A stretch of 64,000 nucleotides of DNA from Arctopsyche grandis (GCF_051622035.1 NC_135360.1:3407501-3471500); one strand, 5' to 3'. Counted from the stretch's first letter, positions 23,346 through 35,739 are shown. The notes: a model not told the origin generated them from the sequence alone. Translations and numbers: made by a program.

Positions 23346-23954
23346 GACGGTTGATCGTCCGTCACAAATATACAAATATATTTAGCGACAGTCCGTTTTT
23401 ATATATAGTATGAATGATGATGCTCAATGTGTACGTACATATTACACTTACTGATACGGAGAAACGACGATAACTTAACGCCTGAAGGGTGATAATAGTT
23501 GCTAATTCACTGAAACACTTCTTCAAGTGCCCTGTCCTCCCAGAATGTCGCCAACTAGACTTCCCATCCGTACTCTGTCTATGGTGCTGAGGCCGTACCA
23601 CTGATTTCTACTGGGACAGGGAGCACTGATCTCAAACGTGTCCAAGGGAAGACTATCGAGAAGAGATCGCCTGATCTCGTATCAAGCGCGCAAGGAAATC
23701 GGACGCCGGGAAGTGGGGGGGATAAATTATCCAAATAAAAAAATCGGGATAATTTCTCGTTTTAGATACCTTTAAGATTTAACGAATTTGAGTTGGCAGT
23801 ACGTACTGGTGAAACGTCAAATGTCAAACTTCGAATGAGTATGTGGAATCGGTCAAATCTTAAAGGACGCTTTAACGAAAAAATTAGCCCGGTCGAGTAC
23901 TTTGTTGGTGACCCTAGTCCATCCAGACATTTGTAATTCTCCTGCAGAGTAGCG

Positions 23955-26374
23955 ATGGAGTGTAGACTTTGCCTCTGCTCTGTCCCACCAGTGGTTCTCG
24001 TCTCCATCTATGACGATCCTCATCTGCCGCATTTGGTGCAACGCATTTGGACCTGCTGTCGGCTGCGGGTCACTTACACTTGATCCATTGCTATTACCAG
24101 CTCGCTAGACCTCGCAACCATTATAATCTTTGTCATTTGCAGGTAAGGAAAGGTGACGACCTCCCAGATACGATATGCCTTTCGTGTGTCAACAATCTGG
24201 AATTGCTCAACAGCTTTCGAAACGCTTGTGTGCAGAGTAACGAAACGTCGAGGGTGGGATCAGCTGAGGCTTTGGACGTCAAAGCAGAGGAAGTTTTGCT
24301 GAAAGATTTTATGTGGGAAAATGAGTTGGGTGCTGATTTGCCACCCAACATTTCTAGTTCACCAGACGATGGCGAGGTAAGCTAACAGCATTCAATTGCC
24401 TTGGATTAATTACAAACAAAAAATTGTCTTAACCCTTTGGATGCCGACCAACGCCGATCGGCGTTTTGCCAATAAGTCCGTGAGCCTGAAATACGCCGAT
24501 AGGCGTTGTATTTTCAGCATATACAAAGTAAACAAGAATGCTACATGCCAAGCCTGTAAAGGTAGTATTGAAAAAAAAATGCATTGAACATGGGTCGTGT
24601 AATCTGTGTCAATGTTTATAAAGACTGGTTTACACCGAAATATCTGAATTTATAACCATAGCAGAATTTCTCGATGGAAATCCCTAACTAGTGAGTATTT
24701 TAGATTGTGGCTTGGCATTTAGATTGCGAGCATTACATTTTAACAACAATGAAGAAAATGAAACTTGTTTTGGAAAAATACATTAATTAATAGACTTATT
24801 TTGTTTATATTATATATTGTTGCAAGATATATTAGTGAGTCTAAACACACCTTTACAAAACTCGAAATCCTTGGTAGTAGTTATCTAGGGTTTGTTTGGA
24901 TTACCTACAATTTTTATACCTGCTTTCTGTTGGATTTCTAAATAATTCTAGTTGGAAATGTTGGCAGACTTTCAACAGAAAAGACGTCAGCACTCAAAGG
25001 GTTAATCGATACTATTAATTTACCTGTAAAATAAAATTTAATCTCACAATCAAGTTGTATAACTTTTGGATTATTTTATAGATACCCAGAGTAAAAATTA
25101 CTTCAGACAATAGTAGATCAGAAATGATTGATGCAGACGAATTACCATTACCAAAAACTAGTTCTACACATTCTGAATTGGGCCATAAAATTAATTCCCA
25201 AGACAAATCGTTTACTCTTGAGCACAATCTTGTGAAGCAGAAAAGATGTGATTCTCAAAGAAAGCCGCATTCTAGAGATAAACCGTTCAAATGTGATATT
25301 TGTTTGAAATCATACCTTAGAAAATATGACATTATGAAACATATGCGAAGCCATTCTGGAGAAAAACCATTCAAATGTGATATTTGTTTAAAATCATTCT
25401 TGGAAAAGTGTTCCCTCATCGCACACATGTATATTCACGGTGGGGTCAAGCCTCACAAATGTGACATTTGTTCAAAATCATTTACAAAGAAACGAAGTCT
25501 TTATGCACACATGTGTGTTCATACTGGGGAATACCCACACAAATGTGACCTTTGTTCAAAATCATTTGCTTATAAATTTGCCTTTACAAATCATGTGAAA
25601 CGCCACTCTGAGGGAAACCCATTCAAATGTGACATTTGTTCAAAATCATTCCCGGTGATAGGCAGTCTTCGTAATCATATGAGTATTCATAATGGGGAGA
25701 AGTCACATAAATGTGAAATTTGTTCCAAGGCATTTAATATGAAACGCAATCTCGATAACCACATGGTTGTCCATACACGGATATATCCACACAAATGTGA
25801 CATGTGTTCAAAATCATTCCTTAGAAAGGAACACCTACTTGGGCATATGAATTTTCACATCGGGATAAAGAAAAACGAATGTAACGTGTGTTCGAAATCA
25901 TTTACTAGAAAACCTAACCTCATACGACATATGAAAATCCACTCTGGAGAAAAACCTTTGAAATGCGACATTTGTCTAAAATCATTCTATCAAAAATTTC
26001 GCCTCGTTGAACATATGATTATTCACTATGGGGTGAAGTCACACAAATGTGATGTTTGTTTAAAATCATTTTTGTTAAAATTCAACCTTATCAGACATAT
26101 GAAAGTGCACTCTGGAGTAGAACCGTTTAAATGTAAAATTTGTTTAAAAGCATTTCCTTGGAAAAATAAGTTTATGTGTGATATGAAAATCCACTCTGGA
26201 GAAAAACCATTCAAATGTGATATTTGTATGAAACCATTCATGTTAAAATCTAAGCTTGCTAGACACATTAGTACTCATAGTATAGTAAAGTCATACAAAT
26301 GTAAGATTTGCTTAAAATCACTTAAAACGAAACAAACTCTCAGTTTTCACATGAATATTCATAAACGAGACTGA
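23955..26374 (+). CDS. ZAD-ZNF locus 5: ZAD domain plus 13 C2H2 fingers
   Basis: Exons 23955-24068, 24143-24376 and 25082-26374; 546 residues. ZAD Cys pairs are in MECRLCLCSVPPVV and ICLSCVNNLELLNSF. The linker carries DELPLPKTSSTHSELGHKIN, then 13 fingers; in finger 11 (CKICLKAFPWKNKFMCDMKIH) the first zinc-binding His is replaced by Asp. The second intron is 705 bp, long for this family, because it holds a 569-bp MITE at 24433-25001. The stop codon lies inside the target duplication of the hAT element that follows at 26377. The upstream block seen at loci 4, 6 and 9 is absent. Confidence 0.87.
24433..25001. mobile_element. TTAA-flanked MITE (piggyBac-like), third family, in intron 2 of locus 5
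   Basis: Flanked by TTAA at 24429-24432 and 25002-25005, with ends CCCTTTGGATGCCGACC and GTCAGCACTCAAAGGG. Near the left end are repeated CGCCGATCGGCGTT / CGCCGATAGGCGTT palindromes. A partial reverse-oriented copy is at 36055-36410. Confidence 0.85.
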
Positions 26375-26376
26375 TG

Positions 26377-27177
26377 CAGTGGCGGATTAAACGTTTCGGA
26401 GGCCACAGGTGCAACGTAATTTAACCCCCCCCCCCACTAATCATAAAGTGACTTTTTTTTCAATTGTGAATTGTATTTACAATCTTATACAAACAAAAAA
26501 TATATATTATACAATTATATAAACAAACATCTATTTACAAACTTATACAATTAAGAAAAAAAGGAAAACATTTTAAATTGGTACTCTGGCCACAATGCTA
26601 AGTGCATACTCATTGGGAGCCATTACAGTATCATTTTCACCTTTACTTTCTTCCTCATTTTCTTTTTCGGAAAACTGTTCTTCAGTCGTTTTAGGAGTCT
26701 ATTCTTCAGACGTTGTATGATGCTGCTCATTAATTTTTCCAAAGGGATCTTCATCAGTTCTTCTACAGGGCTGCTTTTCGATCCTTTCCAGTGGTTGATA
26801 TTCGTTCCTTTCAGAGAGCTGCTCATTAGTTCTTCTACAGGGCTGCTTTTCGGTCCTTTCAAGAAGTTGTTCTTCGTTCCTTTCAGAAGAACTTTTCTCC
26901 AAGATGTTCCGATATTCTGCCATTTTTAATGTAATTAATTAGCGAATTCTTTTGTAGCAGTGAAATTTATCTAGAAAGGCCAAACAATCGACGACGGCGA
27001 GAACAATTATCGCAAAGCTTTGTAATTTACATAAAAAAGTAGTCGTAAACTCCAATATTTCATGGCAAAATGCATAGGAATTTCCGAATTATAATTTTTC
27101 TCAGAACGATTTGGAGGCCCCTTAAATTTTGAGGCCACAGCTATGCGCCAATTTTGCTGTTCGATAATCCGCCATCG
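26377..27177. mobile_element. hAT-like non-autonomous element
   Basis: 801 bp with ends CAGTGGCGGATTA and TAATCCGCCATCG, flanked by GACTGATG (26369-26376) and GACTGATT (27178-27185). No transposase. The interior (26620-26900) has internal repeats giving decoy frames such as SSPVEELM. It sits right at the stop codon of locus 5. Confidence 0.75.
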
Positions 27178-27890
27178 GACTGATTTTAAAATAATGTTTG
27201 TTTAAAATCATTTTCTGAGATAACTAACCTTATACAACATTCTGGAGAAAATCTGTTCAAATGTGATATGTATTTGCAATCATTCAAGACAAAATACATT
27301 GGGGACCCGGGGGATAACGGATACCCTAGGGAAAAATGAAAGAAAATGGGTGTAGGAATAAAAAATATTGTGACGAACCAGGTTTACACACAAAAGGCGA
27401 AAAGGTGTCCTCAAGGAACACGTTCTAATGGGAAAACGTGGACTGACCTGGACGTGTTGTAGGGTCGTTGGGAGTTCTCCTGGTTTTAAGCTCCTCGTCG
27501 AAATGCGGCCAGCTGTACGAGCTGGTGGGAGAAAAGCTGGAGACCCGGTCATCGAGGCTTTAGCTGTTTCGTAAACAGCTGCGTATGAAGAGGGCAGGAG
27601 CTCCAGGAACTATACAGCTACTACTGAGGCTCAACCGCACAGTGGACTACATATAAAAATTATAAAAGAAGACAATAAAAAATAGTTAAAAAATAATATT
27701 AAGAAAGAGTATTTATAGTGGGGTAAAACCGCACAATTGTAATATTTGTTTAAAATCATTCACTAGCAGATTTTCACTCGAAGCGCAAATACTAATGTCG
27801 CGTTTGTTAAAAATTATTATCCTGAAAGATCTACTCTTTTGAGACATATGAGAGAGGATACTGTGGAGAATAGCCGTTAAAATGCGCAAT
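27178..27890 (+). pseudogene. Finger relics downstream of locus 5
   Basis: Broken finger units at 27190-27296 and 27715-27890 (CLKSFSEITNLIQHSGENLFKCD-like, NCNICLKSFTSRFSLEAQ), separated by about 420 bp of unclassified sequence (27297-27714) that looks inserted. They are remains of a longer locus 5 array or of a lost neighbour. Confidence 0.65.
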
Positions 27891-28013
27891 TTTTTTTAAA
27901 TTGTACATTATTTCCAATACTGGCCACTTTTATTACGATAATTTTGACTTAGTATTATGGGAGCGAAAGGAATGAAATGGCGCTGCTACTTCATGCACGC
28001 TGTTTATTATGAC

Positions 28014-28144
28014 TAGAGGTAGGACCGGAAGCGTGCCGTTTTTGTTCAATGATTGTAAATGCTTTGTAAAAAAGTTCGGCAAACCTTTAACAATGCATTT
28101 ACAACATTTGAACAATAAACGGCCCCCTCAGGGTCCGGGCTTTA
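28014..28144. mobile_element. Palindromic hAT-type MITE, copy 1
   Basis: 131 bp, fold-back, start TAGAGGTAGGACCGG, core TTGTAAATGCTTTGTAAAAA, flanked by an exact 8-bp duplication ATTATGAC (28006-28013 and 28145-28152). Relatives at 51828-51960, 52048-52191 and, much decayed, 33785-33965. Confidence 0.85.
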
Positions 28145-28329
28145 ATTATGACAGCCGGGAAGGGTCTTAACACTTTCAATGCTGAGCTAGAATCCGTGCC
28201 ATGCTGATATTTTATAAAATAGCTCTGTCTCACAAATGTTTTGACAGTGTGGAGGTCTAGATAGTTCTTGGAAGGCGCGTCTACCTGAATCTTGAATAAA
28301 GCACGCTATACAGTACCTATATTTATTCA

Positions 28330-28946
28330 TTATTTTCGCTAGTATCATCTTCTTCATTATTATTAAAATTCAAAGCCCTCTGAATAAAAAAAATCTATCA
28401 CGAGACATAAATTGGGGAATGTGGTGAGATTAAATAAATAATGTTTTTTTCCAATAATCACTTTGACGATTCTATCGTATGGTCCCCATGTGCAGAAAAA
28501 TTCCTAGCCAAATTTTAAATTCGTCGATTGTTATATCTTTCCAGCATGCTATACGGCTATGCTCACAATTCGATCTAGTTAATATTTCTACTGCATATAA
28601 ATTGCTTTTTTTCAATCACGAGATTATAAAATTCCTGATCTAATAATAAATTTAAAAAATCTATGGGTTCGTTTCCCTGAATAGCAACTTTAATCCCTGG
28701 CCTCCCCGTAAAAGGAATCTCCTGACGCTGCATAGCTGTATTCGACCATGTTCTTGATGTTGAAGGCTGGCTGGTTGACCCGTTTGAAGAAGTTGAAGGT
28801 ACAACAGAAGACATTACGGTTTGAGAAATATTAGAAGGAGCGACATTTTCGTCGTTATCGCTATCGCCATCAGACTCCAATTCGCTGTCGATTTCGTATT
28901 CACTCTCTGTTCCATACTCAACATCAGTGTCATACATATTCTCCAT
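28330..28946 (-). pseudogene. piggyBac transposase N-terminal fragment
   Basis: The 123-residue frame 28575-28946 has an acidic, Ser/Thr-rich N-terminus and then FTGRPGIKVAIQGNEPIDFL, as in the DDE_Tnp_1_7 (piggyBac) family. Downstream on the same strand, WKDITIDEFKIWLGIFLHMG-like and MSRDRFFLFRGL-like segments can be read in sequence to about 28330, but not in one frame, so the gene is dead. The catalytic aspartates are not reached. TTAA followed by CACTTTCAATGC at 28169-28184 may be the element's terminus. Confidence 0.7.
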
Positions 28947-29024
28947 ACTAAAACGTAATAAAAAAATAATAGTAACAACACTCGAATGTTTACTCGATTT
29001 GTTTACTCGAAATCATATACATAC

Positions 29025-29813
29025 TGTAGGCGGGGTAGGAAGTGTTGACCGTATCCCGGCCTAACGAAACACTTGTGCTTGTTTTAAGTTGTTTTATTGT
29101 TTGCCTAAATATTGTACAAGTGTATTAGAATATTTGAGGAAGCTTTCTCGAAGCGGCTATTGGCTGTTGACTTGGTGTCGTGATGGCCGCTGGATCTGCA
29201 ATGTGTCGTTGCTCTGGATCCGGCTATGTTCAGATGTCTCTGGATATGGCAGTGTGTTGCTGGCTCAGCATTCGGCTATGTTCAGAAGGTCTCTGGATAT
29301 GGCAGTGTGTTGCTGGCTCGGCATTCGGCTGAGTTACAAGCGTTCTTCCATTGTAGGGTAGTGTAGTGGTAGCTGTTCAGATGCTGGATGTCGACTGGTC
29401 CGCTGCTGTGTGTCGACTCTTGTTGCTGTGGGTCGACTGAAGTTGTTTGGGGTGGACCTCCTTTTATATTGTTTTTGGGGATCCACGTGACCTGTGTTTG
29501 GCGATTGATTCCGAGAAGTGCACGTGGTGTTTACGTGTGCAAGTTATGCGAGGAATGTGGTTTGTTGTTTAGGGTGGACGTTTCTCGAATGTTTGGCGTC
29601 GTTCCACTCGATTTAGTTTAATGGATGCAGGTGTTCTTCGTGTCGTTCTGCTTGGTTTGTTGGGGTAGAATATGCTCGAATGTTTGGCGTCGTTCCACTC
29701 GATTTAGTTGAATGGATGCAGGTGTTCTTCGACTTGAGATGACGTCAATGGTTGAGCGTGAGAAATCGCAATAGATTTCGATAGTTTCGATTTGCGGTGG
29801 CGAGATTCCTACA
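29025..29813 (-). mobile_element. Solo LTR
   Basis: 789 bp, starting TGTAGGCGGGGTAGG and ending GGCGAGATTCCTACA, flanked by the exact 4-bp duplication ATAC (29021-29024 and 29814-29817). It is an inverted copy of the LTR type seen at 2124. The internal part has been lost, as happens by recombination between two LTRs. Confidence 0.8.
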
Positions 29814-29817
29814 ATAC

Positions 29818-31029
29818 ATTTATTCAAAATCTGCACTCTCTAAGATGAATCCGCACTCTCTAAGACGGTCCAGGTTGTAAATGTGTAGCGGAAAATCAAG
29901 TAGATACGTAAGTCAAGTCGTGAAGTCTCAAACGACAGTTGAGCTAAGACTGAATGTACTTTTCATATGATATCCCGTAAAAAAGGAACTTGTGGTTTTT
30001 CCCTTATTTAGTTCCCTTAAAAGATAGCGTAAAAGTCCACAATTGCTAAAAGGTATTACATTATGTTTTCCAGGAGTCGACTCATCATTATCGTGTAAGC
30101 AGGTAAATCGAAAAAAAATTGGCATTTTTACATATAAAGTGATAGCATCATATTTGGATCACCCATTAGACATTTTAGTATATTCACTTACATTTACTAA
30201 GAGTAATATTTACTAAGCTTTTTGTATAAAAATATAATCATCAAAACATCTAAGTTAAAAAATAAACAGTAAATAATATTATACCTTTAGGCGAAAAAAT
30301 TTAATGCTTCTCGCGTTACTATAGCAAGTGCGTATATATATTTTTTTTTGAACCTTTCTGTTGGAAAGGGACAAAGCGCGCTCGGTGAGTCGCGCGCGGC
30401 TACGGAAATTTTGTGAACACGACAGGCGTGTCATTAGCACCCAACGGGTTAAGTGGTAGCCACCAACATGGTCGAATCTATCACAATTCGCAGGATGAAG
30501 AGCCAAACTCGACCGTGTCGTAGAGCCTCTACAGCAGAGCCACGCAACCTCTTGATAATCGCGGTACACATTGCTTACGATTCGTTTATCAGCTACGTAT
30601 GTACATACATACATATGAACTTCATCGGCAGTCGCTAGCTAGTCCTTACATACATAGGTGACAAAACGTTAACTAACATCGGTTTTCTCCCTCACACGCG
30701 ATTTCGCTCGCACGCGTTATATCAAAGTGGTGCCTGCGATTCAAATTTCATTACAAAGTTTCAGTGTGGCAGTTTCAAAGACATATAATGATGTTTGAAT
30801 TATCACTAAAATACACAGCCATATAACAATATACCAATACTCACTTTGAGCACAACAATACTAGATTTTGAATTAAAGACCGCAAAAGCCAAAAAACTGT
30901 AAAAAGTGCGCATTTTTTTAAACGCTCATATCTCATAAAAGAGACCCAAACAACAAAAATCATTATCATATTCGAATTCAGTGGGTCAAACTTGGTAACG
31001 ATTGGTTAGTCTTCGTTCCACTCCGTTTT
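29818..31029. other. Intergenic, no gene seen
   Basis: AT-rich spacer between the solo LTR and the upstream block of locus 6. Small frames lack domains. No RNA gene recognised. Confidence 0.45.
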
Positions 31030-31164
31030 CCAGACAAGTGAGGTATTGGTAGGGTTGCCATACGTCATGACAGCGAGTTGTCGTTGAACGGAAAACTAAC
31101 ACGCACAATCATCTCCAATCTCTGCTCTCCACTTTTAAACGGTGCTTCTCCCGTCCACGTAGCG
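31030..31164 (+). promoter_or_regulatory. Conserved upstream block of locus 6
   Basis: Same block as before loci 4 and 9: CAAGTGAGGTATTGGTAGGG, GTCATGACAGCGAGTTGTCG, GTCCACGTAGCG, ending at the ATG. Probable promoter and 5' UTR. Confidence 0.55.
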
Positions 31165-32604
31165 ATGGAGTGCAGGCTTTGCCTCTGCTCTGCTCCACCA
31201 GAGGCTTTCGTCTCCATCCATGACGATCCTCATCCAAGGCGTTTGTCGCAACGCATTTGGACCTGCTGTAAGCTGCAGGTCAGTTACACCCAACTCATTG
31301 CTATTGCTAATTCGTTAGTTCTCGTAATCTTCAATTCATTTTTCATCAGCAGGTTAGGGAAGATGACTGTCTACCAGATATGATATGCCTTTCGTGTGTC
31401 TATAATCTGGAGTTGCTCGAAAGCTTTCGAAACCATTCCCTTCGAAGTGACAAAGTTTCGAGGATGAAATCAGACACGTCTTTGGATGTTAAGTCGGAGG
31501 AAGCTTTGTTGGAAGATTTAATATGGGATGTTGAGTCAGGTGCTAATTTTCCACCAAACATTTCTAGTTCACCAGACGATGGCGAAGTAAGTAAATGGGG
31601 TTCGAGTGCTGTAGAACGATTCTAAGCAAAACATTCTATCGATCGAAAATTTAAAAATTCACATGTAAAATGACATCTAATCATACTATAAAAATGTTTC
31701 ACATATTAAATTGTACAACGTTCCGTTTATGTTTTAGACTCGTGGAGGAGAAATTAATTTGAATGATAATCTGGCAGAATTAATGGATACCAATAAACAC
31801 ATCCTAGCGGAAGAATTACCATTACGAAAAGCTTTAGATAAGATGTGCTCAACAGATTCTGAATTGGACCATAAAATACATTTCCAAGACAAATCGTCTA
31901 CTCATAAACACAATCTTGTGACACTAAAAACATCTGATACCCGAGGAAAGCTGTATGACTGTGACATTTGTGCAAAATCATTTACTACAAAAGAAAATCT
32001 CGACGCACATAAGAGTATTCATACTGGGGTAAAGCCCCACAAATGTAACATTCGTTTGAAATCATTCGCACTACAATTGCAACCCGGGAAACATTTAAGT
32101 CACCACTCTGGCGAAAAACCCCCCAAATGTGACATTTGTTCAAAATCATTAAATACGAAACAAAATCTCGGAACACATACTCGGGTGAGGCAACCCAAAT
32201 GTGCTAATACTTCAGAATCTTCAGAATCAAACACCACTGTTGGCCATGTTGCACGCAATCGTCCAACAAAATATAATAATGCCAGTTCTGATACAAAAAT
32301 GATTTTAATAAAATGTTTCAAAGATGGAAAAACAATAAAAGAGTCTGCAGAAATAGCTGGAATTAATAAAAATACAGCGAAGGGAATAATTAATAGATAT
32401 AAAAAAAATGGTGATATGTTGGAGGAAAAATGTCGTGGTGGGAGAAGAAACATTAAACTGTCATCAGAATTACTTATAGAAATTGAAAATATAGTCGTAG
32501 AAAATCCATCGATAACTTTAAAGAAAATTAAGGAGAAGATTCTTGAAAGAAAAAGTGTGCATTTGAGCATAGGCTCAATTTTTAATGCTCTAGAAAAACG
32601 ATAA
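31165..32604 (+). CDS. ZAD-ZNF locus 6: ZAD-C2H2 fused to a Tc1/mariner-type HTH domain
   Basis: Exons 31165-31278, 31353-31586 and 31738-32604, phase-0 GT-AG introns; 404 residues. Residues 1-75 form a complete ZAD (MECRLCLCSAPP; ICLSCVYNLELL). The linker has EELPLRKALDKMCSTDSELD. Finger 1 (about residue 190) is intact; finger 2 has Arg for its second Cys; finger 3 lacks the last His. The frame then runs unbroken into residues 289-404: RNRPTKYNN, a first helix-turn-helix (IKESAEIAGINKNTAKGIIN), a GGRR turn, and a second one (ENPSITLKKIKEKILERK). This is the layout of the bipartite DNA-binding region of Tc1/mariner transposases. The frame stops before any catalytic DDE/D domain. Inference: a ZAD-zinc-finger/transposase fusion protein that could dimerise through ZAD and bind transposon ends. 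Alternative: a recent insertion that only happens to be in frame. Confidence 0.8.
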
Positions 32605-32689
32605 AGGATCACATTAAAAAGTGATTCTATGGAGCCTGAGTGCTGAAATTCATCGAGTACAATCATAGTATTATATTATTCTAATGTTA

Positions 32690-33201
32690 ATGTACAGCAT
32701 AATAGGAAAAAGAGCTCAAAAACCTATTTAAAATTCTTATAAATGCTCATAATACATCTAATACATAATATTAATTAAAGACTTTCTAAAGTCGATGACC
32801 TAAAGCAGATTGTGTTTAGGTAATCTGTGTTTATACCTGAAGGGTATAGACATGTTGTTGTAATCACCGAGTCTCTTCACAAGTGTGTTAGTATGGTTAT
32901 TAGTGATTCTGTCATAGAATCTACTGGTTAGTTTGTTAGTAATGTCTGTAACAAACGGAATATTATATATGGCATGCAGTTTTTTCAAGTTAGTATATAT
33001 GGGTGTGTTATAAATTATTTTTAGGGATTTATTTTGTATAACTTGGAGCTTGGAAAGGTTAGTATTCGAGGCGTTATTCCATACAGGTGAAGCATAGGTT
33101 AATAATGGTAATATGAGCGCGCGATATAATTTTATTTTATTTTTAGTTGATAAAGAACTATGGCGATTAAATATTGGATATATTGAGGATATACCCCGCA
33201 T
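32690..33201 (-). mobile_element. Jockey-type LINE fragment (reverse transcriptase C-terminus)
   Basis: The 133-residue frame contains SLSTKNKIKLYRALILPLLT then YASPVWNNAS and LQVIQNKSLKIIYNTP, the thumb/C-terminal part of Jockey-clade ORF2. It is 5'-truncated; sequence on the far side (33202 onward) is unrelated. It lies about 100-200 bp after locus 6, tail towards it. Confidence 0.75.
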
Positions 33202-34212
33202 CGCCTTGCATTTCGCTCCTCAACTCAAAGATTATCCGGAGATTTTTCAAAACACCAGTGTGTAAAAATATCAGAAACAAAAAAAAACAATTCGAAGACG
33301 ATGTCACGTTTTCTATAAAAACAAAATAACAAAAAAACGACTTTATTTTGGTGCAAATCTTGTAAAGAGCCTCTGCACTTAGGTGACTGTTTCGCAAAGT
33401 TTCACACAAAAAATATATTCTAATCTGTGTTTTGTAAAAGTAGTTTTATTTTTTAATGTTTAGCTTACATATATATAAATGTAATATAAGAATCATGTTT
33501 GTAGTTCTCAATGTGTGTAGTAGCTCAATTTTTAAATCATAATTATTTTAATTTCGATATTTAGTTTATAAATTTATGTTTTGATGTAATCGTAGTATAA
33601 GAATCATGTTTGTAGTATAATGCTCAATTTTTAAATCATAATGCTTTTTATTTCGATATTTAGTTATGTAAATGTAGTATGTAGTAAGCACAATTGTATT
33701 TTTACTTTTTCAAATTAAATCAAGAAAAACATAATTCATGTTTTATTTTACTCAAGTTATAAATTATTACGATGTTACAATATTATCTCATAGTGATCAG
33801 TAGAGCGCGGATAGAGAGCGTGCTTTTTCCAGGAATCGGGGCGGTTTGGCTCTATTTACAAAGTTAGAGTGCAAAAAAAAAGGTTCGGCTAATCTTTAAC
33901 AAAGCATTTACAACAATTCAACAATGGATGGCGCGCTGTGGGTCCGCTCACTAGTGATCAGTCCACGATGTGTCGTCAAAATGGTCATAAATTATAGTTT
34001 TTTTTTCTGGGAACTTTACTCACTGGAACCCGAACCGTTCCGCAACATTGACATAATGGGAACATAAAAAAATGCATAAAATGACTATTTTATTTTTTCT
34101 GGTTAGATTGTTAAATACATTTCCAAAGAATATTGAGCTTGATTTTATATAAGAAGATGTGAAACGATTTTCATGCGTTAGCGTCTATATTTTCAATTTA
34201 GAATTATGTTTT
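33202..34212. other. Intergenic with decayed MITE
   Basis: AT-rich. At 33470-33690 a stretch such as AATGTAGTATAAGAATCATG recurs two or three times in diverged tandem. 33785-33965 is a decayed relative of the TAGAGG palindromic MITE (shared AACAAAGCATTTACAACA core). No gene seen. Confidence 0.5.
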
Positions 34213-35455
34213 TGTAGGAATCTCGTCGTCGTCATCGTCATCGAAACCTTCGAGAATATTCCGCAACAACAAAATACATCGAGCGGAACAGCGCCAAGCA
34301 TTCCAGAAAATACTACGCCTCGACGAAAGCAAATTCCCCTCGTACGCATCAATAACCACTTCCATCAAGCATTCCAGAAAATACTACGCCTCGACAAAAG
34401 TGCATTCCTTTCGTACGCATCAACAAACTAAATGCTCGTACGACCACTTCCACCAAGCATTCCAGAAAATTCGACGCCTCGACGAAAGCAAATTCCTTTC
34501 GTACGCATCAACAAACTAAATGCTCGTACGACCACTTCCACCAAGCATTCCAGAAAATTCGACGCCTCGACGAAAGCAAATTCCTTTCGTACGCATCAAC
34601 AAACTAAATGCTCGTACGACCACTTCCACCAAGCATTCCAGAAAATTCGACGCCTCGACGAAAGCAAATTCCTTTCGTACGCATCAATAACCACTTCCAC
34701 CAAGCATTCCAGAAACCATATAAAAGGAGGTACAACCCAAACAACGCCAGTCGACCCACAGCAGCAAGCGTCGACACACAACAGCAGACCAGTCAACATA
34801 CAGCTCCTGACCAGCCACCGCTACACTACGCGGACTTGGAAGATCAACCAGCCGGACGAGCCAGCAACACACTGCCGTATCCAGAGACCTTCCGAACCTA
34901 GTCGAACAACAGCGCTGACAACACATCGCTACCCCGCCTACATTGGTACTACCCCGACGTGATCTACGCAACCTTCTGATCATCCAACAGCGCTGTCAAC
35001 ACATACCTACCCCGCCTACATTGGTGACCCCATCTTTGAACTACGCAGCCTTCATAGCAGTCAACAGCGCAGTCAACACGGCAGCCCACAGTGCAGCCTC
35101 CACAACAACCAACAGCCGCCACGACAGCAGCCCACAGCGCAGCCTACATAGCAGCCCACAGCGCAGCCTACATAGCAGCCAGTCGACCCACAGCAGCAAG
35201 AGTCGACCCACAGCAGCAAGCGTCGACATACAGCTCCTGACCAGCCACCACTACACTACGCGGACTTGGAAGATCAACCAGCCGGACGAGCCAGCAACAC
35301 ACTGCCGTATCCAGAGACCTTCCGAACATAGCCGAACACCGAGCCAGCAACACACTGCCGCATCCAGAGACCTTCTGAACATAGCTGAATGCCGAGCCAG
35401 CGACACTCTACCATATCCAGAGACCGCTGAACGACATACTTTTACCAACAATTAA
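34213..35455 (+). mobile_element. LTR fossil, second element of the family, truncated
   Basis: LTR at 34213-34942 (TGTAGG...CCTACA), then the primer-site region and a short internal part (34943-35175) as in 2124-5434, then a partial LTR-like piece to 35455. It is shorter than the first element, internally deleted and rearranged, and coding-empty. Within its LTR the 70-85-bp direct repeat (CACTTCCACCAAGCATTCCA) occurs four to five times instead of twice. Confidence 0.75.
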
Positions 35456-35739
35456 CCATACTTGTGTATACGTGTTACTACCAAATAAATACCACATTAA
35501 ACATATAGTTGTATTAATACCGAACACAGACGAATCTGTCTACAATACATGGCGGACTGGTGGTGAAGAAGACCTTCACAATAAGACTAGTTCCCATATT
35601 TTCACTTTTTTTTTTGCTTATTTTACGTTTATAACATTTATTTAAGAATTTAGAAAGAGTTTATTTTAATCAATTTAAACTAAAAGGAGCCGGGCCCGGG
35701 CAATATTCACGCATAAATTTACGCGGCCACTATAGTGTT

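Noticed and set aside
22889-23375. Long Gly/Ala/Pro-rich frames on both strands (also 35719-35916 and 36691-37156).
   Set aside because: They lie on GC-rich minisatellites where stops are rare in all frames; no start context, domain or conservation of one frame over another.
26623-26923. Glu/Lys-rich repeated frames on the minus strand.
   Set aside because: Internal repeats of a hAT-like MITE; no start context or domain.
35041-35451. Several Cys/Leu-rich minus-strand frames.
   Set aside because: Antisense to LTR-element tandem repeats.
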